Both the position numbers and the translations under genes were made by a program. Shown here piece by piece: positions 46,445 through 57,111 of a stretch of 64,000 nt of DNA (the stretch's first letter is position 1; each line of letters begins with the position of its first letter). The notes beneath the pieces were generated by a model. That model did not search any database and was not told where the DNA came from. It saw nothing but the letters and a program-made list of their open reading frames with translations. The DNA comes from Botryotinia globosa (Eukaryota > Ascomycota > Leotiomycetes > Helotiales > Sclerotiniaceae), in NCBI GenBank assembly GCA_014898425.1, contig RCSZ01000012.1, positions 1,488,001 to 1,552,000 of the forward strand. The letters are read 5' to 3'.

Positions 46445-48381
46445 GTCACACCCCGATTTCTTTTGTCATCTCTGGCTTTACGATTATTTATGAGCTCAAG
46501 ACCAATTGCTGACTTCCTTTCTTTTGTATAGGGAGATAACGATATCGATCTTTCTAATGAAGATGGCAGTCTTTACCTTACGAATCTCAACGGCGTGATG
46601 TAATTATACATTATTTATTGAGATTTCATGAAATAATTAAAAAACTTCAAAAAAATTACTAAAATATTAAAAATTTAAACAAACAAAACTAAAAAATACT
46701 TGCTCTTTGCATTTTAAGATTGTTGTGGAAATCATTGTGAAAGTGTGGAATTGTGGTGAATAAAATGCTTGTTATGATGCGGGTGATATGAACACGGACT
46801 CCTGGGTTATTGACCTGAAGGCTCCATAGTTGGGTAAGAAAAACTACGCTGGAATCAGGGGATATGTATTGGCGGAGTTAGAAAGAGCATTCTAGGGTGG
46901 TGGTTCAGTAGAGATGAATGACACAAGAATTTTTCTGAAATATCAAGAGATACGGTTCTCATGGTGCGAGAGCAGAGGGAGCTAGCCGCAATTAGTATTA
47001 CCAAAAGCTCTGATACATCTACATCAGTGCTCCTATCCTCATAGTTAGCTAGCTCACTTAATTCAATCAGTCTCTAAATGCCCTCATATTCTAGCTCACG
47101 CTTCCTACTGTACCTACCCTGGAGTGAGTCACCCTCGAAACAAAATTCTCGATTATATCATCGCTTTTATTCAATAGCGTCACGGTTTCAAGTGCCTGCC
47201 ACTAGAACTTCTATATCTCAACTTAGTCACAGATGATAGATAGCGGTATGGAGAGTTGTTATCTTTCTGGCGCTGTCTAGCTAAGGTTGGAAAAGAGTGT
47301 TGGAAAAGGGTTGGTCGTTTAATATTTCTTGGCACTTGATTTCCGGAGCTAATTGCGTCGCTTCTCCTTGCGAAAAGCTTCTTTTTCGGTTCGGACGGTT
47401 ATGGTCAATTTATCACGTGGAGAAGTCATGTGATCTTTCAAGGTGGGAAATTATATTGTCAGTATGTTCGAGGTTCAGCGTTTTGGAGCTTGGGATGAGG
47501 GATTATGGCTTTATTATTGGATAGTATGAGGGCTTGGTAAATTCGGATGATATGCGATGCTTCATGCAGAGCTGTAAAGCTGAGTATCCCACTCGGATGC
47601 GTTGACTACCTCCTCTGGTTCGCGTCTAACGTGGGACTAAAGCTATTGTGAGATTGGAATATCGTACTAGTTAGTTATTCTGCACTTCGGGCCGTGTTAA
47701 AAATGTCATAATATGTACATTTGCCTCGATCGGATGAAGTGAGGAATTTTAGTCACCAGGAACTAATGAGATGACGAAAGTGAAAACTAGCATCAACTAT
47801 TTTTCGGGAGAGCAGAAGCGGACAGAATTGAAATAGTTCAAAAATAGCATCAGAACAAGTCATGAATAGGTATGAAACAATGGTGAGCTTTGGAATGAGT
47901 AGGTAGAAATTGGAAGGCTATGGTTTTGAATAGACAGGTTCCGTTGAAATTGACTGCACGTTTACTGTTGGGGTTTAAATAGCCAACAACAACTCCTAAA
48001 TAGCGTCTGAATAGTGAGGGAATAGTGATGGAACAATCGCTTGTAGTGTGATCTACTCTCCTCAACAGTTAGGAATAAGTGAAGTCGGAGGAATTTGCTG
48101 CCAAATCGTCAATGGATTAGCTTTACATCTCGAGTCACCGACAAAGCTCAGAGTCTCTTTATAATAGCTACATAGCTATAGAAGAACAATCCCAGGCGGG
48201 AACTATAAGAGCAATGGTATCCTCGATCAAATATTATCTTTTCTTCTCCAGTCAGACTAGATTTGAATACCACTTCCCTCCTTTACACAAACAATCGGAT
48301 CGAAATTCCAGTATTCAAATTCAATCAATCAGGGTAGCTACACAAATTGCTACCTCAACAAACCAACAGTCTGCGGCCTCC
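46445..48381. other. Intergenic between family members B and C
   Basis: 1.9 kb, AT-rich. It holds a possible last exon of gene B (46532-46600) and otherwise no gene I can support. A TTTATAATAGC stretch lies near 48158, about 220 bp before gene C. Confidence 0.6.
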
Positions 48382-49311
48382 ATGAAAGCCACACGGATCG
48401 TCGTGTACAGCTGTACACACGAGCTCCCAGACACCCAGGCATACACAGAGCGGGCCCAGGCCACACCCTATCAATACCGACACCCCATCGTCAACCGCTT
48501 AAGGAGAGCCTTCACCTTAAACGAAGTCATCCGAAGACCGAGCATGGATCTTTGCCCTGTATGCCAGGCAAAGAACCGCCAGCGTTCTCGGACAGCACCG
48601 CAAGCGCGACTCAGCCCACGTCCTCGCACACATCCGGCTCACGCACCTCAGGCAAGACTCCCAGCCCCACCTCGCGACTCACCATACTCAGCCGGCTCCC
48701 AAACCCAAGTTCCACAACCGTGGAACATGGCCGAGGGTCCGCCTGATCTCCCGGTTCTCCTTCTACCTCGACACCCAGTCACTCCCCCACCACAGGCCAA
48801 CACACGGTTGTCGAACATGGCGGAAGGTCCACCCGACCTCCCTGTTCTTCAATTCCCCACTATCACCGCGTCTCAGCCACAGACCGACGCACAGCCATGG
48901 AAGCTCCCAGGGAGTTACACCGGCTTGCCAGGCACAGACGTACTCACCCGGGGATGGGACGCGATGAGACGTCGAGGTGCACGCCAACGAAATCTTGCAG
49001 GACAAGAGCCTCAGAGGAGTGTAGCCGACGGTTCACGCAGATCATCTCCATCCCCACCTTCGCCTCCACCAAAGGACCACGGTGTACACCCCCGGGTGAA
49101 CACCTGGGTCAGACAACAGACCTCCGAGACGCTCAAGAAACACCACGATCGAATCACCCAGCCACTCGAATCCCAGTCTTCAGAATCCAGACCGAGGTCT
49201 CTGGTCATCTTAATCCCCGATCCTCTCACTTTGACTCCTTCTACCACTCGTGATGAGGAGGCAGGTGAGTCACCACTCGATCCGGGGATGAGGTTTCCAG
49301 ACTGGGTTTGA
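48382..49311 (+). CDS. CxH...CxxC family protein C (309 aa)
   Basis: The frame opens at 48214, but I choose the Met at 48382 (MKATRIVVYSCTHELP) because it aligns with gene B's start. The zinc-site candidates are YSCTH and, about 50 residues later, MDLCPVCQ. RLRRAFTLNEVIRRPS is shared with gene B. After the motif the protein is Pro/Arg-rich and contains an internal duplication (NMAEGPPDLPVL occurs twice, about 35 residues apart). The codons are strongly GC-rich compared with the AT-rich flanks. A GTGAGT near 49265 could begin an alternative last intron. No signal peptide in the chosen model. Confidence 0.75.
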   Translation: MKATRIVVYSCTHELPDTQAYTERAQATPYQYRHPIVNRLRRAFTLNEVIRRPSMDLCPVCQAKNRQRSRTAPQARLSPRPRTHPAHAPQARLPAPPRDSPYSAGSQTQVPQPWNMAEGPPDLPVLLLPRHPVTPPPQANTRLSNMAEGPPDLPVLQFPTITASQPQTDAQPWKLPGSYTGLPGTDVLTRGWDAMRRRGARQRNLAGQEPQRSVADGSRRSSPSPPSPPPKDHGVHPRVNTWVRQQTSETLKKHHDRITQPLESQSSESRPRSLVILIPDPLTLTPSTTRDEEAGESPLDPGMRFPDWV

Positions 49312-50594
49312 GAGGCGGGTGAAGGCGGGAGAGTGGGAGTAGAGGGTGGTGAGGCTAGAATCCGACTTACGATAGAAAAGAGCCACGGACACAGGACTAA
49401 TATACTCTTAATAGGATTCCGGAGATTGTCTGAAAGACAAATAGAATCTTGTTTTACTATATATAACACAGTTCAAATATAAGAAAAATAGAAACAATTA
49501 AATAAACTTGATCAGGACCTTACAGTACCTTTTGAAAATGTGATTTGACAAAAACTGATGAATAGTGTGATTAATAGTGTTATGAACTTCAATAAAGTGC
49601 GTATGTTGCTGAGCATTGCCGGATAGAATTACGAAAGCTTTGTCCAATGCCGCATGTCGTTGTATATACGAATGCACGACAGTGTATGTGTACCATTGGG
49701 CTGACTATCAATGGTATCAGATTTTTCAATATCTGTTGGATTCATGAAAGGTCAACAGAGCAAGTCAAAAATATAGCGTGCGCAACGTGTCTGTATTTGA
49801 TTACATAATCGCTGAGTGATTCGTGGTGTACCCAGAATATGTGTGGTTTGATATATAGAATTATGATGAAAATTACTTAACGGCCTATCGGCAAGCAAGT
49901 AATACAATGTTTTCATCACGGTATATAGAATTATATCGTGAATGATAATTACATCAATAGAAGCTAATTTGCAAAGAAAGCATCCCTATATAAAAAAGTG
50001 AAAATTTGACCACGTGACCCACCCCCTGAAATCAACCAATATGCAAATGTGAAAAATGTGGGTTTGGCCGGAGAATAGATTGCGCAATATGCATTTCAAA
50101 CAAGGACTGAATAGCATCAAAATAACGACGTCTCTTCTGTATCTGGATGATAAGCTTTTACTAGCTGGGAACTAGTTCGTAGTAATGTGCTGGATAAATG
50201 AACCCAGATTCCACGCGGTATGATGACATCAAAGTCTACCGTTTGGGGCACAGAAGCTGAACAGTGTGTGAACAGATACTCTACAATGAGAAAATAGGTC
50301 TTATGCGCCGTTGTACATGCTGATTACAGTAATTCGAGCACGATGACGCTCAGAAAGCGGGTGAGCTTGAGCAGACAAACCTTCACTTGACCAGCTGTTC
50401 ACCTTGGACTCCATTATCACACAGTTAATTGAACAATACCAGTGATTATCAGAACAACTCCGTCTAAATACTATATAAAGCTTCAGAAATCCTTCTCTTA
50501 TTTTTCTTTCCTCATCCTCAGAGCTTCTCAGTCTAACCAACAGAAAAGCAAAGAAACCAAACAAAACAAAACCACTCACCCACAAACCAACATC
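49312..50594. other. Intergenic between family members C and D
   Basis: AT-rich spacer; no gene seen on the plus strand. A minus-strand frame ending at 50301 is antisense to gene D and rejected. Confidence 0.65.
50471..50480 (+). promoter_or_regulatory. TATA box of family gene D
   Basis: CTATATAAAG followed by CTTC, about 120 bp before the ATG. Nearly the same sequence precedes gene F. Confidence 0.5.
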
Positions 50595-51035
50595 ATGGTG
50601 AATCACTTCGTCTTCGAATGCGGCCACCGCTTCCCCGAGTTCCCCTCCAAGCTCAAGAAGCTCAAGAGAGCCATGAGCATTCGCAGAGCTTTCAGCACGA
50701 AAGCAAAGGTCCCCAAAGACATCGCACGAGAAGGCCTCTGCGAAGTTTGCGCTGGCTTTTCGGCTCAGGACTTCCTCGCCGCAGGAACCCACGCCGAAAA
50801 CGTCAACAAAACCTTCACAGAGCTCCGAGACGAGCGCGTCAGGGAAACCATCGCGCTCGCCAAGGAGGCGGCAGCCAGAGAGGCAGCCAAGGAGAAGGAA
50901 GAGACGACAATCCAGCACCCAACACCCCAACGTCACCTCCAGCGCAAGCCCATCCCGGGATCCGCAGACGTCAAACTCTTCAGCGACGAAGAGGACGACA
51001 CCGCATGGATCCTCGACAAGGATCCAGAAAAATAG
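50595..51035 (+). CDS. CxH...CxxC family protein D (146 aa)
   Basis: The frame opens at 50442, but the Met at 50595 (MVNHFVFECGHRFPEFPS) lies in a good ATCATGG context and places the motif at the N-terminus as in genes B and E. FECGH and, about 45 residues on, GLCEVC are the putative zinc ligands. KKLKRAMSIRRAFS between them recalls the basic helix of genes B and C. The second half is an Ala/Glu/Lys-rich helix followed by an acidic tail (FSDEEDDTAWILDKDPEK). Codons end preferentially in C or G, as in strongly expressed fungal genes. This bias also creates a long spurious antisense frame. Intracellular by appearance; function unknown. Confidence 0.75.
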   Translation: MVNHFVFECGHRFPEFPSKLKKLKRAMSIRRAFSTKAKVPKDIAREGLCEVCAGFSAQDFLAAGTHAENVNKTFTELRDERVRETIALAKEAAAREAAKEKEETTIQHPTPQRHLQRKPIPGSADVKLFSDEEDDTAWILDKDPEK

Positions 51036-52142
51036 GCAGTCATCGCAGATAGCTAACTCACACGCTGAGTAGCTAGAGCGAGCCGGACAGACCTCGACCG
51101 CGGGATCAAGGGACCAGCAGGGAACCGAAAAGGGAAAAAAACACCAAAAAAAAACTAAATTGACACCCGGATAAAGGCGTTTCTTTAAAATATCAATCAA
51201 TTCAATACAATAAACCACGACTATCAATACGAGACCCAATGCTACCCATGTGCTACGCCAACTTAACGAAAGTGACTTGATATTCATGCAACAATTAGAC
51301 ACCACAACCTATGACTATAAATTGGAGAAATGGATCTAGGCAATTTCTAGACTGGGATTACATCGCTTCTTTAGATTCTCAATGGATTATATAAGGCATC
51401 AATTCTTCTATATAAAGTTCCTTTGAATAAGAGACTTTTTTTTAAACCACTTTGTCAATACAAAGTACTGCGAATAGTGGTGAAAGGACTTCAGAGTACA
51501 ATCCACAACCATCAACAATTTGGCTGAATTCCGATGACAAGAAATGATTTTAAATTAAGCTCAAAAGCCTTAACAATTAATAATTGGAATGATTTGGTTG
51601 ATAATAGTTAGAAATGATAATTGGCTATAACTATACAGTATTACTCTCGCCACGGGGAGGTGGTGCACGGAGCACGTCTTTTCGCATCCGAGGATCTTTT
51701 GGGTGGGTACCTTTGCTATCCTGTTTCAGGCTCTGTGTGCAACGAGCATGCAATATTGGTTCTTGCTTGTCATTGAAGACTTGCAAAACCCAATTGAGCG
51801 TTAAATCAAATGTCGCTTGAATCCCCTAGACATTTCGAGAACAATCACGTGGCTGAGCACAACGAACTACTGCATGGATGTAGAAACTTTGTTTCAACGA
51901 AGACGTTTCCCGAGGCAGTTTACTATCCAGTAAGTAAGTTCTAGAAATGTCACTATTTTCTAGTGGTTCAAATTAGCCCGAAATGGACAATCCGAGAACA
52001 GCGCCTGAACAAGTCTCTACGCCGTTCATAAGTGGCTGGATTTTCACCCTGAAGTCGATGAATCTTCCTCTCCATCTCGACTCACGCCCATAATATTACA
52101 TTTAAACTTTTGAACGCACAGAAGAACAAGAAAATCGCAATC
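51036..52142. other. Intergenic between family members D and E
   Basis: AT-rich; no gene seen. The frame at 51614-51820 has no supporting features. Confidence 0.65.
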
Positions 52143-52562
52143 ATGTCCACGACACTTCTCACCACGTACGCCTGCGGACACGAAGAACGTTCAGCCACTC
52201 GAATCGGCGAGGAACAAGAGCCGGGTGTGATGGGAATCATTCGACGAATGAGCTGTAAGAGCGCATCTGGAGCTGTGATTGCGGATTCGGCACTTTTGTG
52301 TACAACATGTCGAGAAAAGCCACATCCAGAACCACTCAGATCTCACCCGGTTATTATCATCAAGCCCCGAGAACCGAGTCAACTTGACAGAGATGATGTA
52401 AACCCATATGCCAATGAGTTTGCTGAAGTTCCGAAATATGGCGCACATGACTTCACGCGAAAGAGCCCAGATGATGTAGACAGAAAAGTTTGCCGCCGGC
52501 CACTAGTTCCGATCTCTTCCTCTACAGATGATGTTCGTCGAGCTACGAAGTCATCGAGATGA
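52143..52562 (+). CDS. CxH...CxxC family protein E (139 aa)
   Basis: The start at 52143 (MSTTLLTTYACGHEER) is the first ATG; the frame begins at a TTG 33 bases earlier. YACGH and, about 45 residues later, LLCTTC form the signature. The spacer has IIRRMSCKSASG, a shortened version of the basic segment of genes B-D. The remainder (PVIIIKPREPSQ, VNPYANEFAEVPKYGAHDF) is short and charged, with no transmembrane or signal sequence. It is the smallest member. Unknown function; likely metal binding by analogy with other CxH/CxxC treble-clef-like sites, which is inference. Confidence 0.7.
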   Translation: MSTTLLTTYACGHEERSATRIGEEQEPGVMGIIRRMSCKSASGAVIADSALLCTTCREKPHPEPLRSHPVIIIKPREPSQLDRDDVNPYANEFAEVPKYGAHDFTRKSPDDVDRKVCRRPLVPISSSTDDVRRATKSSR

Positions 52563-53486
52563 TTTCGGAGAATCGGCGGACTGAGGAGCTATGAGAAGGC
52601 GCGGCGAGTTGGCTGAAAATTCAGCAAATATCCATCCTATGAATGAATTTTAAGATTCCAGAATAACTAGACTCAAAATGTACCAAAATTTACTTGCAAA
52701 TGTGACTGATATACCTTTTTCCCTGACGATGCCTCCGTATGCTATGACCCAATCAATATCAGATGAAAACTATACAGCGCAGCTAATTGAAACATATTTT
52801 CTCTGAAGTCATCAAATTTCGACTTGTTTGTGTATGTTTTACAATGCTCTCGAGTACTGCTCTTTGAGCATTGCAAAGTACATACAGGCACCTAGGTATT
52901 GAAGGCATCACTGTAGTCAAGCGCGTGCTCAATCTAGTGTTGGGAAGTAGAATAAAAATCTCACCAAAAATTTAAACACATTAAAAGCAAGAATTTCGGA
53001 CGAAAATTCACACAAAATGATCAACGAAGTGATAACTGGAGCCAACGATGAATACCTTTGCGCGGGATCGGATGTCACGTGATGGGTGTGAATCGAATTC
53101 CCATCCTCACCTCAATGGCGAACTTATAACACAACAATATTGTGAAAAACAGAATGGATATCCCTATTGGTCGGAGCCATACCTCAGAGGATCGGTAGGA
53201 TTGTTCAATACAGAGTAAAATGCTGGATTCGAGGCGAGATCACGAACCGAACTGGAGAGAAACAATGTAAACCACAGTTACAATGCTTGAATAAGTTCAG
53301 AACAATTGCTGTAGGTAACCTATATAAGCTTCCATTATCCTCTCAGAGTAACTTATTTATTCTTCATCCAATCAGTCCTAGAGCTAGATAACCAAAACCA
53401 ATCTTCTCTACCAAGACTTTTTGACCTTAGAATAATCTTCATTCTCAAGACCAACACCAACACCCAAACCCAAACCAAACCTAATC
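52563..53486. other. Intergenic between family members E and F
   Basis: AT-rich spacer; no gene seen. Confidence 0.65.
53320..53332 (+). promoter_or_regulatory. TATA box of family gene F
   Basis: CTATATAAGCTTC, about 165 bp before the ATG and nearly identical to the element before gene D. Confidence 0.5.
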
Positions 53487-54125
53487 ATGCTTTGGTTAGT
53501 CGGCGCCGTAACAACTTTCACTTGCGACCACCAGTACTTCGCCAACCTCACTTTGCACCAAGCTGGGGACGAGGAAGACTGGAGATGCATCACCGGGCCC
53601 GACACGACCTGGATCAAACACGCCAAGGAGTGCCCTGATTGCAGAAACCAGGAACCTCCCACGAACCCAGTCATCCTTTCTCGTCCAGTCAGTCCTTTGC
53701 GAACTGCGCCAGACAATCTCGAAGATAGACGAGGTGTCCTCACAGAGTACCGTTGCGGGCATCACAAAGTATCCTCAGCAAAAGAGAAGGGCATCGTTCT
53801 CGGAGTCGACAAGCTCGGATTCTTGTTGATTCAGTCGAAACATCGGTGCCCCCGGTGCTTCGCGCACAGAATCGAAGAAAGCTCCTCAGACGATCAGAAC
53901 AGCACCAGAAGCGAACCAGAGGAAACAACATTCGTTCCACTCGACGGATCCGGCCTGGAGATCGCCGACAATATGGACATGGGAACTTTGGCCAGACAGA
54001 CAAGACAAAGAGAAGCTCTCGCCACATTCGATCTCCCCCCCGCCCCTTCAAGAAGAGACAGCAAAAGGGAGAAGGCCAAGAAGATCGGTAAGTCGCTCTG
54101 GGGATCAATCAAGAAGAAGTTCTAA
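53487..54125 (+). CDS. CxH...CxxC family protein F with duplicated motif (212 aa)
   Basis: Single exon from ATG 53487. This member carries the signature twice. The first copy has FTCDHQYF and KECPDC, separated by about 40 residues. The second, about 35 residues further, has YRCGHHKV and HRCPRC. The two halves could be one duplicated domain or two separate zinc sites. The tail is Ser/Glu-rich and then Lys/Arg-rich (SRRDSKREKAKKIGK), ending in WGSIKKKF, which might act as a nuclear localisation or membrane-contact signal. It closes the cluster, as no further member is seen to the right. Function unknown. Confidence 0.75.
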   Translation: MLWLVGAVTTFTCDHQYFANLTLHQAGDEEDWRCITGPDTTWIKHAKECPDCRNQEPPTNPVILSRPVSPLRTAPDNLEDRRGVLTEYRCGHHKVSSAKEKGIVLGVDKLGFLLIQSKHRCPRCFAHRIEESSSDDQNSTRSEPEETTFVPLDGSGLEIADNMDMGTLARQTRQREALATFDLPPAPSRRDSKREKAKKIGKSLWGSIKKKF

Positions 54126-57111
54126 CGAAGAGGGGGAATAAATCGTTTTTCGGTCACTTTCATAACCACTTCCTACGACTTCACTTGGCTAATTTGATAT
54201 TTCATTAGATCGATTCGACCCCAAAACTCAACCCAAACAATAATACATTTTATTAAACTTTAAATATAACTTTACCCGTGCTGTGCAAATGTGATAATGT
54301 GACTTTGATGATTGTCATGACAAAATAAGAGAGGAACTGCTATGGTGTTTGGAGCTATCAAAAGCCAATCAGGGACAAGATGCTTTAATTATATAAAAAA
54401 GTTCCCAGAAACTCGAAAAATAAAATAAGAAATCGGAATATTTTCCTTCTAAATGAACATATATATCATTTATTCATGACTTCATGTAGCTATGATCAAA
54501 GCCAGAGAGACTCGAGCATTCTCTTTCAAAGAATTGTCAAATGCCGTTGCAAGACATTGGTCTCAAATGCATGTAATCAATTAGCTTCAACTTTAGAAAG
54601 GATAATCGTGAAATTGGTTGGGTCGTGAAATAAAAGTATGTCCCTTCGCTAGCAGGCAATCAAGATTATGTAGTTTGCCGCTCAAATATTCCTCAAACTA
54701 CTCGCAAGTAGGTCTGAGAAATCAAGGGATACCTCAGATAATGTTCAATGACATCAGGAAAATTTGTGTCGTTATACTGCGCTGAGGTGCAGAGGACATG
54801 GCTTATCGAAAAGCAAACATACAAAAGCGACGGAACTGCACGTGGCCAGCCGCGAAAATCACTTTGTGTCATGGATTTTTCCTGTCATACCCTTAATAAA
54901 TCAGACTGAAAATGTTTCAAAATTTTGTTTGTTCAGCTCACGTTTGTGGAAAGATAGGTACAGTACGATGAACATGAGATGACAGGGTCGACACGTGACT
55001 TTAATGTTAAATTAAGATCTACCGTCCTCGAGTTGCTGATCACACATCCACTTCGTGTGATTTCCTACATGAAACGTTAATCAACAATATCCGAAGCAAT
55101 TTTCTATAGAGGTATCGAGTATTGCGTACCTTACTGGCTGCGAAGAGCATCCACATTGTCTAGTTGGCCCAAGCTTTAGGATTTGGGAAGGATTCAGGTT
55201 ATCGGCGGCAGTATCCTAGAGATTCTTGGGAAGCGCTTCTGAGATGAATGTCTTGAACAATGGGGAAGTCTCGAACGACTAACCAACAGTTCCGACGTTT
55301 AGATTCCCACACTTAATCATGTTCTTGAGACTCCTTTGCCCATTATATTCTTGCGAAAATTCTTGCATCATATATCGTTTCTTTAACCATCCGATACCAA
55401 TTGTCCTCTCTGAATTATACTTATCCATAATATCATTCAACTGCCAACCATCAATATGTGTCTAGCCACAATGTTAATAGCACTCAAGGCCAATCTTGAG
55501 CCAACGGTCATTGTGAACCTTGGCATGGGTTTATTGGTCTTGATATTAGCTTTCGTCGGAGCATGCTGCCGTCAAGTATACACAAAGCATATAGCCAAGG
55601 AACCATTACTTCTCACTGTTGAACCCAAGAGCGCCAAATTTATAAAAACAGAATTAGAGACAGAAAAGCGCTTCAATGGTAAGGCTGATCAGAAATGTTA
55701 AAGAGTGGCCGCTGACTATCAAATCTCAGAATCGCAAAAGTCTCCGGGATATTTGGCAATACAGAGGACAAAGAACCATCATATTCTTGGATTGCATGTT
55801 AGATGATGCAACTTACTAGACAATATTTTGCGCTTCGAAAAAGGAAGGAAAACACGAGCCTATTTCTGAGCTTAAAATGCTCGAATCGTTGTCGAAATTG
55901 CACGCGAACTATCACGTTTTCCGAAAGATAGATATTATATGGCTTGTGACTGGGAGTATAGGGCGCTTCAAGGAGTTTCTGGAATTCTTACACGAATCAA
56001 GTTCGGGATCTTTATGCCGCCATTTTTAAGGCGGGGTTTAAACGCAGAAGATTGTTGGTTTGGTCGCCTATGGCATGCCGGTCTCATGGGAATTTGGGAG
56101 CTTCAGAGCTCGAATGGAATATTAGTCGCTAGAACCGATTCGTATATACGGTAGTGTTATAAATGATGTCTTTTCTTGTAGTTGCATTACTGTTTTGCCA
56201 ATGGATATCATCCGACATTTTGAAGTCCGCGCTAGCAAATCGTAAAGTGCCATAGCAGTGTCATCGATAACTACTCGATGAACATCGTTTGCTAATGTTA
56301 GGATCCAAGCGCCGACTTGGATCACTCACTTGAAGGCAGTTTCCCAAACAGCTGTGCTTTCCTGATACTGTGCAGGATCTACAGACTAGATATTAAAGGA
56401 ATCGCAATCCTCCCTGATAACGCTTATCGTATGGCTTCGATTGCGTATGCAGTTGTCTATGGCCAGATGGGCGGCAGGTATCAATTCAATGCTAGAATTT
56501 GGAGATGGAAAGCTGATGAGAAGAAAATTCATAGTTATCCGCTGTGTCTAACTCAAGAGCTATAAACTGCATAGCGATTTTAGTGCTGTCGGCTGTATTG
56601 TTATAAGCTGCTTCTTTCACTCGAAAGCTGTAAGCAACTTCACCATCGCAATATGGTCATACTCGAGAAATTTGGAAGTGAATGTTTCCTAGTATTTGTT
56701 AATTATAGGAAGAAGTGGGATCACTTTGACTTGAAGGTTTCCTATATACCTACGTATATTGGTTGATTTAGGGTTTTTTAAGCGGTTAGCTACAACTACT
56801 CAAGTAATTTTTACAACGAATTTTCTGGTTCTGAAGAAGGATATGGAAAATAGGAGGATATGAAGCGCGTAAACAAAACATTCAATTGGGAGTTGGCATA
56901 GATGTTGTTGGTACACAGATGTAAAAAATGAAGCGTGTCATCATGGTTATAAGCGCGCAAGGATAAAATAAATATATCGTGGTGTTCATCGCGCACCACC
57001 CCACAAATTTATTCCAGTACATGACTGACCCAACATATTCCGGACTCAATCTTGTAATTTACTTCAAGCAATGACAATAGTTCATTATTCGGCTTCAATC
57101 TTTCGGTGATA
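54126..57111. other. 3 kb gene-poor region
   Basis: AT-rich. Apart from the doubtful small frame at 55456, no gene can be supported. Frames at 55939-56154 and 56317-56565 look mildly protein-like but have no start context, partner exon or known motif, and may be decayed gene fragments. Confidence 0.5.
55456..55701 (+). CDS. Possible small single-pass membrane protein
   Basis: An 81-codon frame with a true ATG. Residues 20-40 are strongly hydrophobic (IVNLGMGLLVLILAFVGACC) and a basic/acidic tail follows, a plausible one-pass membrane microprotein. There is no homologue I recognise and no splice evidence, and frames of this length occur by chance in this DNA. Confidence 0.25.
   Translation: MCLATMLIALKANLEPTVIVNLGMGLLVLILAFVGACCRQVYTKHIAKEPLLLTVEPKSAKFIKTELETEKRFNGKADQKC

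Noticed and set aside
50301..51305. Minus-strand 334-codon frame antisense to family gene D
   Set aside because: Cys/Leu/Val-rich mirror of GC-biased codons on the other strand; no domain; gene D has the cluster signature and good start context.
55939..56565. Two frames that look faintly protein-like
   Set aside because: No joining introns, no motif, AT-rich context; could be relics but not supportable.
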